NCBI GenBank assembly: GCA_027489295.1
Contig: JAIYAA010000114.1
Coordinates: 1 to 24,051, forward strand
Source: Sphingomonadales bacterium
Lineage (GTDB): Bacteria; Pseudomonadota; Alphaproteobacteria; Sphingomonadales; Sphingomonadaceae
Length of the DNA: 24,051 nucleotides
Reading direction: 5' to 3'
A program made the position numbers and the translations under genes. The notes beneath the pieces were generated by a model. That model made no database searches. It was given only the letters and a program-made list of their open reading frames with translations, and had not been told where the DNA came from. This document shows, one piece after another, positions 14,511 to 22,696 of the stretch. Positions within the stretch are counted from its first letter, which is position 1; every line of letters begins with the position of its first letter.

Positions 14511-16712
14511 TTGCAACCACTTGAGCTTTGGGGCGGTGCCGAATGCACCGTCAATCGCGTCGGCGACCGGTACCGTGACCAGTCGGTAGAGACCGGCCAT
14601 CACGACCGGCTCGACGATGTCGACCGCATCGCCGCGCTGGGCGTTCGCGCGGTGCGCTTCCCCGTGCTGTGGGAGCGGGTGTGCCCCGAGGACTCCGCGA
14701 CCTGCGACTGGACGTGGAGCGATAGCCGGCTGGCGCGCCTGCGGGCGCTCGGATTGCGGCCGATCGCGGGTCTGGTCCATCACGGCAGCGGCCCCCGGCG
14801 CACCGACCTGCTCGATCCCGATTTCGCGGTGAAGCTGGGCGACTATGCCGCGCGCGTCGCCGAGCGGTATCCGTGGATCACCGACTGGACTCCGGTCAAT
14901 GAGCCGCTGACTACCGCCCGGTTCGCGGCGCTCTACGGCCACTGGTATCCGCACTTGCGCGACGAGGGCAGCTTCTGGCGCGCGCTGGTCGGCCAGATCG
15001 AAGGCGTGGTGCGGTCGATGGCTGCGGCGCGCGCGGTGGTGCCGGCGGCGCGGCTGATCCAGACCGACGATCTCGGCAAGACCTATGGCACGCCCGGCAC
15101 CCACGCCCAGGTCGCCCATGACAATGACCGCCGCTGGATGGGCTGGGACCTCCTCTGTGGGCGCGTGGTGCCGGGGCACCCGCTCTGGCAGCGGCTGGCC
15201 GGCCATGGCCTCGCCCGCCGGCTGGAGGCACTCGCCGACGCCCCGTGCCCGCCTGACGTGATCGGCATCAACCACTATCTGACCAGCGACCGGTTTCTCG
15301 ACGAGCGCGTCTCGGCCTATCCGCCGGCGATGCGCGGGGGCAATGGCCAGATCCCGTATGTCGATACCGAAGCGGTGCGCGTACTCGATCCGGCGCCGAC
15401 CGGGCTCGCCAACGCGGTGGCGGAGGCGTGGGGGCGCTACGCGATCCCGATCGCGATCACCGAGGTGCACAATGGCTGCACCCGGGAGGAGCAGATGCGC
15501 TGGATGCGCGACGCCTGGGCGGATGCCGGCGCGGCGCGGGCGGCGGGGATCGACGTGCGGGCGGTGACGGCCTGGTCGCTGTTCGGCGCCTCCGGCTGGA
15601 ACACGCTGCTGACTGGACCCGGCCACTACGAGCCCGGCGTGTTCGATGTCCGCGGCGCGGTGCCGAGGCCTACGGCGATGGTACCGCTGCTGCAGGCGTT
15701 GGCGAGCGGCACGCCGCCCGCCCATCCGGCGTTGGACGGGCAGGGCTGGTGGCGGCGCGACCTGCGGGTGCTCCATCGCCGCCGGCCGCATCCCGAGCCG
15801 GGCGCGCCGCACGCGCTTGCGCTTGCGCCCCGCCGGCCGTTGCTGATCGTCGGGGCGACCGGCACGCTGGGGCAGGCGCTCGCCCGGACCTGCGAAAAGC
15901 GCGACCTGGCGTTCGTACTCGCAGATCGGGCGATGCTCGACCTGGGCGACGCGTCGTCGATATCGGCAGCGCTGGAGGCGCATCGGCCCTGGGCGGTGAT
16001 CAACGCCGCGGGCTGGGTCCGCGTGGACGATGCCGAGGATGCGGAAGCGGCCTGCTTCGCCGCCAATCATCGGGGGGCGACCGACCTTGCCGCCGCTGCC
16101 GGGAGGCTAGGAATACCGACCGTCAGCTTCTCCAGCGACCTGGTCTTCGACGGGCGCCTCGGCCGCGCATATGCGGAGATCGATGCTTGCAGCCCGCTCG
16201 GCGCCTATGGCCGCAGCAAGGCCGCGATGGAGGCGGCGATCGGCGCGCTCGCCGGGCGGCACCTGATCGTGCGCACCGCCGCGTTCTTCTCGCCCTGGGA
16301 CCCGTATAATTTCGCCGTGCAGGCGGTGACCGCGCTGGCGGCGGGCCAGCGCTTCGCGGCGGCCGGGGACCAGATCGTGTCGCCGGCCTATGTCCCCGAT
16401 CTTGCCAACGCGGTGCTCGACGAACTGATCGACGGCACCAGCGGCGTGCTGCACCTGGCCAATCGGGGCAGCATCGGCTGGGCGGACTTCGCCGTCGCGA
16501 TCGCCGATGCCTGCGGACTGCCGTCGGCGCTGGTCGATGCCGTGCCCGGCGCGGCGCTGGGGTGGAAAGCCGCCCGTCCGCCCCATGTCCCGCTGGTGAG
16601 CCAGCGCATGCCGTCGCTCGAATCCGCCCTTCAAGCCTTTGCCACGGCACCGGAAGTGCTCGATCTGATCGCCCGCGCGCGGCAGCCGGCGGCGGCGCTG
16701 CAATCGGCCTGA
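14511..16712 (+). CDS. Fusion of a GH1-like glycosidase and an RmlD-like sugar-nucleotide reductase
   Basis: 733 residues. TTG 14511 is preceded by AGGGGG about eight bases upstream. Residues 1 to about 400 form a GH1-type barrel: [24 protein letters not shown] with E131 as acid/base, IGINHYL, and AITEVHNG with E318 in the nucleophile position (the usual TENG is altered to TEVHNG). From residue 443 there is a Rossmann reductase of the dTDP-4-dehydrorhamnose reductase type: GATGTLGQ (448-455), [22 protein letters not shown], and the YxxxK pair Y566 and K570 in YGRSK. Classical RmlD makes dTDP-rhamnose, but no rmlA, rmlB or rmlC is nearby. No export signal. The annotation of both domains is firm; the joint reaction is unknown. 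Confidence 0.88.
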   Translation: MQPLELWGGAECTVNRVGDRYRDQSVETGHHDRLDDVDRIAALGVRAVRFPVLWERVCPEDSATCDWTWSDSRLARLRALGLRPIAGLVHHGSGPRRTDLLDPDFAVKLGDYAARVAERYPWITDWTPVNEPLTTARFAALYGHWYPHLRDEGSFWRALVGQIEGVVRSMAAARAVVPAARLIQTDDLGKTYGTPGTHAQVAHDNDRRWMGWDLLCGRVVPGHPLWQRLAGHGLARRLEALADAPCPPDVIGINHYLTSDRFLDERVSAYPPAMRGGNGQIPYVDTEAVRVLDPAPTGLANAVAEAWGRYAIPIAITEVHNGCTREEQMRWMRDAWADAGAARAAGIDVRAVTAWSLFGASGWNTLLTGPGHYEPGVFDVRGAVPRPTAMVPLLQALASGTPPAHPALDGQGWWRRDLRVLHRRRPHPEPGAPHALALAPRRPLLIVGATGTLGQALARTCEKRDLAFVLADRAMLDLGDASSISAALEAHRPWAVINAAGWVRVDDAEDAEAACFAANHRGATDLAAAAGRLGIPTVSFSSDLVFDGRLGRAYAEIDACSPLGAYGRSKAAMEAAIGALAGRHLIVRTAAFFSPWDPYNFAVQAVTALAAGQRFAAAGDQIVSPAYVPDLANAVLDELIDGTSGVLHLANRGSIGWADFAVAIADACGLPSALVDAVPGAALGWKAARPPHVPLVSQRMPSLESALQAFATAPEVLDLIARARQPAAALQSA

Positions 16713-16735
16713 CGACCGGCTACGGCAAAGCCCCT

Positions 16736-16767
16736 CTTGCGCTGCGCTGCCGGAGCGCCGATGTTGG
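16736..16767 (+). promoter_or_regulatory. Candidate RpoH (heat-shock) promoter of clpP
   Basis: CTTG at 16736-16739, 18 bases, then CCGATGTTGG at 16758-16767. Against the alphaproteobacterial RpoH pattern CTTG-N17/18-CYTATNTNNG this matches all four -35 bases and all fixed -10 positions except one (G for T). It would give a leader of about 30 bases before the clpP start. Heat-shock control of clpP is well established; use of this exact site is inferred. Confidence 0.55.
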
Positions 16768-16801
16768 CGTGGGCAATACAACAACCACGAGATCATCCCA
16801 C

Positions 16802-17458
16802 ATGCATCCGCTTTCCGGTCAAATGACCATCGATCCCGTTACTGGCGCACTCGTTCCCATCGTCATCGAGCAGTCGAGCCGCGGTGAGCGCAGCTTCGAC
16901 ATCTATTCGCGCCTGCTGCGGGAGCGGATCGTCTTCGTCACCGGCCAGGTGGAAGACCATATGGCCTCGCTGATCACCGCCCAGCTGCTGTTTCTCGAAT
17001 CGGAGAATCCGAAGAAGGACATCTGGATGTACATCAACTCGCCGGGCGGCGTCGTCACGGCGGGGATGGCGATCCACGACACGATGCAGTATATCCGACC
17101 GCGCGTCGGCACGGTGTGCATCGGCCAGGCGGCGTCGATGGGGTCGTTCCTGCTGGCCTCGGGCGAGCCGGGCCTGCGCGTGGCGCTGACCAACGCCCGC
17201 ATCATGCTGCACCAGCCCTCGGGCGGTGCGCAGGGCATGGCGTCGGACATCGAGATCCAGGCCAAGGAAATCCTGCGCATCCGCGCGCGCATGAACGCGC
17301 TGTATGCGAAGTACACCGGCCAGCCGATCGAGAAGATCGAGACGACGATGGACCGCGATTCGTTCTTCGAAGCCGAGGAGGCCAAGGCCTTCGGCATCGT
17401 CGACGAGGTGTACGAAAAGCGCCCGGTGCCGAGCGAGGATGCGGCAGCGGCTAATTAA
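16802..17458 (+). CDS. clpP: ATP-dependent Clp protease proteolytic subunit
   Basis: 218 residues, start ATG 16802 (ATG 16823 is a shorter option; no strong ribosome site is visible for either). The serine protease triad is S112 ([11 protein letters not shown]), H137 (IMLHQPSGG) and D186 (TTMDRDSFF), with the same spacing as E. coli ClpP. The N-terminal region [19 protein letters not shown] is the family's conserved axial-loop and first-helix segment; the natural propeptide is short. ClpP forms a cytosolic tetradecamer that degrades substrates unfolded by ClpX or ClpA. clpX follows 144 bases downstream with a hairpin between. A candidate heat-shock promoter lies at 16736-16767, inside the gap after the GH1-RmlD gene. 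Confidence 0.98.
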   Translation: MHPLSGQMTIDPVTGALVPIVIEQSSRGERSFDIYSRLLRERIVFVTGQVEDHMASLITAQLLFLESENPKKDIWMYINSPGGVVTAGMAIHDTMQYIRPRVGTVCIGQAASMGSFLLASGEPGLRVALTNARIMLHQPSGGAQGMASDIEIQAKEILRIRARMNALYAKYTGQPIEKIETTMDRDSFFEAEEAKAFGIVDEVYEKRPVPSEDAAAAN

Positions 17459-17478
17459 GACTATACGTTTATCCTCGG

Positions 17479-17515
17479 CCGCCTGACGATTCCCGGTGCA
17501 TGGAACGTCAGGCGG
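17479..17515 (+). other. Hairpin between clpP and clpX
   Basis: CCGCCTGACG (17479-17488) pairs perfectly with CGTCAGGCGG (17506-17515). The stem extends by TTCC/GGAA inside after a one-base bulge. No T-run follows, so it is more likely an mRNA-stability or processing element, or a weak attenuator, than a terminator. Confidence 0.5.
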
Positions 17516-17531
17516 GCGGGGCGATTATGGA

Positions 17532-17559
17532 TTGCCGGAACTTCGCCTGCGTGTAGGAT
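17532..17559 (+). promoter_or_regulatory. Possible separate promoter for clpX
   Basis: TTGCCG (17532-17537), a 16-base spacer and TAGGAT (17554-17559) form a moderate sigma-70-like pair, 44 bases before the clpX start. It would allow clpX expression independent of clpP, as known in other proteobacteria. Weak by sequence alone. Confidence 0.3.
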
Positions 17560-17602
17560 GGCAGGCGAGCGTAGCGCGCCCGAGGCGCGAAGGATGGATT
17601 GA

Positions 17603-18868
<1,266 letters not shown>

Positions 18869-18872
18869 TCCT

Positions 18873-19466
18873 TTGGAAGGGCCGATCGCAACCCGTTCGG
18901 CCGTTCGCGAAGACCGCGCTGGCATCGCTGTGATGCTCGGCCGGGCCTTCGCCGAAGACCCGGTCTTCGCCTATATATTTCCGGATACAGAGACGCGGCA
19001 GCGACAGTTGCCGCGTCTTTTTTCGTTGTTGGTCGAGTCCGATCTGAAGGGCGGCTTCGGGATGGTCGCCGGCGTCGGCGCGGCGGTGACGCTCTGGCGG
19101 TCACCGGGGCAGGCCAGGGTCGGCTGGCTGGAGATGGTGGCGCATGCGCCCGGGCTGGTCCGGGTACTGGGCGGATCGCTGTTCCGCGCGCTGCGGGCAA
19201 GCGCCGCGGTCGAGGCGCATTTCCCGGCCGAGCCCTTCCTCTATCTCCACATCGCCGGGTGCGATCCAGCCGCGCAGGGCATGGGGCATGGCGGCGCCGC
19301 GATCCGGGCGGGGCTTGCCGCCGCGCCGGCGGGGCTGCCGATCTATCTGGAGACGGCGACCGAGGCCAATCTGGGCCTGTACCAGCGCTTCGGCTTCGTC
19401 GTTACCGAACGCTGGCGGGTGCCGGAGGGTCCGCCGCTCTGGTCGATGCGGCGCGCGGCCGGCTGA
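18873..19466 (+). CDS. GNAT-family N-acetyltransferase
   Basis: 197 residues from TTG 18873, four bases past the clpX stop. No ribosome site is visible, so translation would depend on reinitiation from clpX. The N-terminal segment (TRSAVREDRAGIAVMLGRAF, then AEDPVFAYIFPD) and the acetyl-CoA motif QGMGHG (135-140), followed by YLETATEANLGLYQRFGF, are typical of GNAT proteins. The acceptor substrate is unknown. An intrinsic-terminator-like hairpin with a T-run lies across codons 40-51, so read-through from clpX should be limited. The N-terminus is conserved in character, so a start downstream of the hairpin seems unlikely. Convergent with the next gene, with adjacent stops. Confidence 0.85.
   Translation: MEGPIATRSAVREDRAGIAVMLGRAFAEDPVFAYIFPDTETRQRQLPRLFSLLVESDLKGGFGMVAGVGAAVTLWRSPGQARVGWLEMVAHAPGLVRVLGGSLFRALRASAAVEAHFPAEPFLYLHIAGCDPAAQGMGHGGAAIRAGLAAAPAGLPIYLETATEANLGLYQRFGFVVTERWRVPEGPPLWSMRRAAG
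18991..19023 (+). terminator. Intrinsic terminator of clpX embedded in the GNAT coding sequence
   Basis: AGACGCGGCA (18991-19000), an 8-base loop, and TGCCGCGTCT (19009-19018) form a perfect 10-bp GC-rich stem. A T-tract (19019-19023) follows, six consecutive T including the last stem base. By structure it is the best intrinsic terminator in the window. It lies 123 bases past the clpX stop but inside the GNAT frame, coding for about TETRQRQLPRLF. Confidence 0.75.
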
Positions 19467-20057
19467 TCATTCGGCTGGGGTATCGAGCAGGGCCGGCCAG
19501 GGCAGCGCGTGCAGAAACTCGACGAAGCTCTGGTGCAGATCGCTGTCGCGCCCCCAGCTGGCCCGGGCTGCGACCAGCCACGCGCCACCGGCCGGGCAGA
19601 ACAGATAGCTTTCGGACGTCAGCGGCTGCTCCTTGCCCTCCAGCGTGCCCGTAAGGGTGAAGCGCGCATGATAGGCGGTGTCCGGTGCGCGGCCGGAAGG
19701 CGAGGGCCAGCGATCGCTCTCCACCCGCTTCACATCGGCATAGCTCGACACGACGTTGCGTTCGATCTCGGCGAAATTGGCGGCGCAGTCGCGTTCGGGC
19801 GGGGCGGGGTAAACATACAGCGTGACCAGGCCGAGATCGCCGCCCCGGCGGAGCACATAGCCGGCGCTGACGTCCAGCGCCTCGGCATCGAACAGGTGGA
19901 TGCGAGTGCGCAGCGCGTTGGCCAGCCGTTCGGGGAAGACCATGCCCGTGGCGGCATGGGTCCAGTCGCCCTCGACCCGCAGGTCCTGCTGCGCGCGGGC
20001 GGGCAGCGCTGCCAGCACGAGCGCCGTGCCGAGCATCAGGCTGCGAAAGATCGTCAT
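19467..20057 (-). CDS. Secreted protein of unknown function
   Basis: 196 residues, start ATG 20057 with GTGAGGA directly before it. A clear signal peptide is present (MTIFRSLMLGTALVLAALP, cleavage after ARA, mature QQDLRVEG). The mature domain has two well-separated cysteines (RDCAANF, LFCPAGGAW) that could form a periplasmic disulfide, and alternating strand-like segments (LGLVTLYVYP, YHARFTLTGT). No catalytic motif or lipobox is visible, and the family is not recognised. Its stop TCA (19467-19469) abuts the convergent GNAT stop TGA, making TGATCA. It lies downstream of a methyltransferase-like gene in the opposite reading order, and is separated from it by about 100 bases and a hairpin. Confidence 0.75.
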   Translation of the reverse strand: MTIFRSLMLGTALVLAALPARAQQDLRVEGDWTHAATGMVFPERLANALRTRIHLFDAEALDVSAGYVLRRGGDLGLVTLYVYPAPPERDCAANFAEIERNVVSSYADVKRVESDRWPSPSGRAPDTAYHARFTLTGTLEGKEQPLTSESYLFCPAGGAWLVAARASWGRDSDLHQSFVEFLHALPWPALLDTPAE

Positions 20058-20111
20058 TCCTCACCCCAGTGATGTTGGCATCGCATCGTGCCGGGGGAGA
20101 AGGTCGCAGAG

Positions 20112-20137
20112 CCCCGCAGCCGATGCAAGCTGCGGGG
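20112..20137 (-). terminator. Hairpin downstream of the methyltransferase-like gene
   Basis: CCCCGCAGC (20112-20120) pairs with GCTGCGGGG (20129-20137) around an 8-base loop. It lies 24 bases past the stop of the minus-strand gene at 20161-20763. There is no T-run on the minus strand, so it may only stabilise the transcript's 3' end. Confidence 0.4.
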
Positions 20138-20160
20138 TGTCGTATTGCCGCCGCGTCGGC

Positions 20161-20763
20161 TCAGAACAGCTTGGGGACGAACCGTTTCACGCGTGCGGCA
20201 TAGGCTTCATACTCCTCGCCGAAATGGCTGCGGAGCAGCTTTTCCTCCTCGCGCACGCGGATCCAGGTGCCGAGTGCGAACAGCGGAAAGCCGACCAGCA
20301 ATCCCCGCCAGTGGCCGAACGCGACCCCCAGGGCGAACAGCATCGCGACCAGCCCCGTGTAGATCGGATGCCGGATCGTCGCGAACGGTCCCCAGGTGAC
20401 GAGGTCATGATCGCGCCGGGTGCGGGCAACGAAGCTCCAGTTGCGCCCCATCGCGAAAGCCGCCGAAAGGAAGGTGCCGATGCACGCGCCGATCAGCACC
20501 GCGACGATCACGGCCTGCCCCCAGGCGGCGGCGGATCCGGTCTGGAGGGTCAGCTGCTGCGGGCCGAACGCGACGGCGAAGAAGCCGAGCGCCTGCAGCG
20601 CGATGCCCAGGCGGGCGCGTCCGCCGGTCTGCGCGCCGCTTTCCTTGCGGCGACCGACGCGAAAGCGCACGAAGACGAGCGCCGCGACGAACAGCAGCAA
20701 CCCGACCAGCAGCACGGCGAGCGCCGGCTTGCCGACCGGTGCGGGGGCGACGAGCGCGATCAT
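20161..20763 (-). CDS. Isoprenylcysteine carboxyl methyltransferase-like (ICMT/PEMT) membrane protein
   Basis: 200 residues with about five hydrophobic segments (13-33, 52-68, 83-103, 135-150 and 153-168). The C-terminal half has the family's S-adenosylmethionine-binding signatures: GPFATIRHPIYTG (125-137) and REEEKLLRSHFGEEYEAY (171-188). Bacterial members methylate small molecules or lipids at the inner membrane, and their substrates are mostly unknown; there are no prenylated proteins to suggest the eukaryotic reaction. The start ATG 20763 overlaps the stop of the upstream M1 peptidase gene (ATGA on the minus strand, 20760-20763), so the two are almost certainly one operon with coupled translation. 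Confidence 0.85.
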   Translation of the reverse strand: MIALVAPAPVGKPALAVLLVGLLLFVAALVFVRFRVGRRKESGAQTGGRARLGIALQALGFFAVAFGPQQLTLQTGSAAAWGQAVIVAVLIGACIGTFLSAAFAMGRNWSFVARTRRDHDLVTWGPFATIRHPIYTGLVAMLFALGVAFGHWRGLLVGFPLFALGTWIRVREEEKLLRSHFGEEYEAYAARVKRFVPKLF

Positions 20764-22472
20764 CGCGAACGGCTCGCGCGCTGGACGGCATCGACCGCGT
20801 CGGACTGGCGCAGCACATGCGCGTTCGGATCGAGCACGACATGCGCCCCCGCCGGGACGGTGAGTGTCGCGGTGCCGCCCGGCATCGCGACGCGCTGCAC
20901 CTTGCCGTCGATCGCGACGTCCACCGGCAACGGGAACGGCCGGTCACCCGGCGTCTTCCAGCGCAGCACCAGCTGGTCGCCGGTCCGCGTGCTGGTCAGC
21001 TGCGGCAGCGCGGCCGAATAGAGGTAGACGTCGAAGAACCATTGCAGGTCTTCGCCGGTCACCTGACGCACGATGCCGATATATTCGGGCGTGGTGCCGA
21101 AGCGCGGCTTGAAGTTGCCGGGCTTGGGATCGGGCCGACCATAGACGATGCGGCGCGTCGCCTCAAAGAAGCGGTCGTCGCCGATCAGGTAGCGGAGCGT
21201 ATGGAGAACCCAGGCGCCCTTGTAATAGATGTCCTGGCCCGGGCCGCCCTTCTCGTCCTCGTATACCTCTTCCTCGGTGCGGATCTTGCCCGAGACGATC
21301 GGCGCCTTGTTCATGATGGTGAGGCGGAACTGGTCCATCATCGCGGCATAGCGGGCATCGCCCTCGCGCCACTGGCCGTAGAGCGGCTGCATGTACTGGG
21401 TATAGCCCTCGTGCAGCCAGTAATCGTCCCAGTTGGCGGCGGTCAGCTGGTTGCCGAACCATTCATGCCCCAGCTCGTGCTGGAAGATCTCGTCATAGCC
21501 CGACGGCGTCTTGCGATAGTTGTTGCCGTACGCATTGATCGTCTGGTGTTCCATGCCGAGATGCGGCGTCTCCACCACGCCCAGTTTCTCGTCGCCCCAG
21601 GGGAAGGGGCCGATCATGCTTTCGTAAAAGTCCACCGTCGGTGCGAATTCGGCGAACAGGCCCTTCGCCTTCTCCTCGCGGCCCGGCAGGTACCAGTATT
21701 GCAGCGGGAAGCTGTTGCCGAAGCGGCTCTTATACTCGGCGCTGAGCTCCTGATACGGCGCGATGTTGAGCGCCACGTCGTACGGATTGGGGCTCTTGGC
21801 GCGCCAGTGCCAGATGGTGCGGCCGTCGTCGAGCGTCTGCACCCGCAGCAGCTTGCCGTTGGAGGGGGCCTTGAGCCCGGCGGGCACGGTGATGTGCAGG
21901 TCGACCAGTTCGGGCTCGCCCTGCGGAAAGTCGAGGCACGGCCAGAACAGGTCGCAGCCATAGCCCTCCGCGGTCGTCGCCACCCAGGGCTTCTTCTCGC
22001 CGGGCGTGGTCGACCAGACCAGGCCATCGTCCCAGGGTGCGCGCACCGCGACGTGGGGCGTGCCGCCATAGCTGATCTCGGCGGTCACCTTGTCGCCGGC
22101 CTTGAGCGGGCGGGGCAGGGTGACGAACAGCCGACCTTCGGGGTTGCGCCACTGATCGGCCTTGAGCGGCTTGCCGTCGATGCGGATCGTGCGCACCGGC
22201 AGGTTCCGGTCGAGATCGATCTGCAGAACCGATTGCGGCGCGCTGGTGCGCAGCGTGAGCGTGGCGGTGCCGTGCAGCGTGTAGGTGGCGGGCTCCACCT
22301 CGATCGCGAGATCGGCATGTTCGAGGCGCAGCGCGGCGCGCGCGGGGTCGATCGGGCCGCCCGAGGCCTGGGTCGTGGGGGTGATCGGCGGTTCCCCGCG
22401 CTTCTGTGCCTGCGCAGTGCCCGTCATCGCCGCCATGGCGGCCATGACGAACGCGATTCTCGAAATGTTCAA
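20760..22472 (-). CDS. M1-family zinc metallopeptidase, secreted
   Basis: 570 residues from TTG 22472. This start is chosen because a G-rich ribosome site (GGGGG, about five bases before it) and a complete signal peptide (MNISRIAFVMAAMAAMTG, then TAQA) follow; ATG 22445 would leave no charged n-region. The M1 layout is clear: an N-terminal beta-sandwich, GMEH (307-310, variant of the GAMEN exopeptidase motif), zinc motif HELGH (332-336) with E333 catalytic, and third ligand E355 in WLHEGYTQY, 19 residues after H336. It probably trims N-terminal residues from peptides in the periplasm. Coupled by ATGA to a methyltransferase-like gene. It sits divergent from lon, so its promoter shares the 22473-22696 region. 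Confidence 0.9.
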   Translation of the reverse strand: MNISRIAFVMAAMAAMTGTAQAQKRGEPPITPTTQASGGPIDPARAALRLEHADLAIEVEPATYTLHGTATLTLRTSAPQSVLQIDLDRNLPVRTIRIDGKPLKADQWRNPEGRLFVTLPRPLKAGDKVTAEISYGGTPHVAVRAPWDDGLVWSTTPGEKKPWVATTAEGYGCDLFWPCLDFPQGEPELVDLHITVPAGLKAPSNGKLLRVQTLDDGRTIWHWRAKSPNPYDVALNIAPYQELSAEYKSRFGNSFPLQYWYLPGREEKAKGLFAEFAPTVDFYESMIGPFPWGDEKLGVVETPHLGMEHQTINAYGNNYRKTPSGYDEIFQHELGHEWFGNQLTAANWDDYWLHEGYTQYMQPLYGQWREGDARYAAMMDQFRLTIMNKAPIVSGKIRTEEEVYEDEKGGPGQDIYYKGAWVLHTLRYLIGDDRFFEATRRIVYGRPDPKPGNFKPRFGTTPEYIGIVRQVTGEDLQWFFDVYLYSAALPQLTSTRTGDQLVLRWKTPGDRPFPLPVDVAIDGKVQRVAMPGGTATLTVPAGAHVVLDPNAHVLRQSDAVDAVQRASRSR

Positions 22473-22546
22473 AGCGACCCCCAAAAGCCTTGTGTCTCCG
22501 TCACGCCGCCGAATCGACCTGCGCAACGCCAGCATGATACCGATGC

Positions 22547-22585
22547 CGCTTCGCGAAGCGAGGGGGGGAAGCCCCGGCGGGGGCT
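22547..22585. other. Two adjacent hairpins in the peptidase/lon intergenic region
   Basis: CGCTTCGCGAAGCG (22547-22560) is a perfect 14-bp palindrome. AGCCCC-GGCG-GGGGCT (22570-22585) is a six-pair stem-loop, followed by TTTT at 22590-22593. They lie in the 224-base gap between the divergent M1 peptidase and lon. They could be regulator sites or transcript structures; nothing identifies them further. Confidence 0.4.
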
Positions 22586-22624
22586 GGCGTTTTCCACCGC
22601 AATCTGGGTTAATGCCGTCACCAG

Positions 22625-22655
22625 ATTGATGCGCCCGTTCCGGGCCCCATATATA
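22625..22655 (+). promoter_or_regulatory. Candidate RpoH (heat-shock) promoter of lon
   Basis: ATTG (22625-22628), 17 bases, then CCCATATATA (22646-22655) fits the alphaproteobacterial RpoH pattern at most fixed positions. CCCCATAT at 22645-22652 also matches the E. coli sigma-32 -10 box. It would start the transcript about 35 bases before the lon ATG. lon is a classical heat-shock gene; use of this site is inferred. Confidence 0.5.
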
Positions 22656-22696
22656 AGGCCTATGGTGCCCCTTCACGGGGCTGACCCGGAGTTTTC

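Noticed and set aside
11618..14524. 968-residue plus-strand frame across the UGM fusion and the GH5-like gene
   Set aside because: Its translation is low-complexity Arg/Gly/Ala-rich and covers two genes with clear domains on other frames. No domain is recognisable.
14327..14554. N-terminal extension of the GH5-like protein to 466 residues
   Set aside because: The extra 76 residues are low-complexity without domain similarity, and would overlap the start of the divergent GH1-RmlD gene. ATG 14326 begins where ordered sequence starts.
14358..16070. 570-residue minus-strand frame over the GH1-RmlD gene
   Set aside because: Antisense shadow; the plus-strand frame contains all catalytic residues of both domains.
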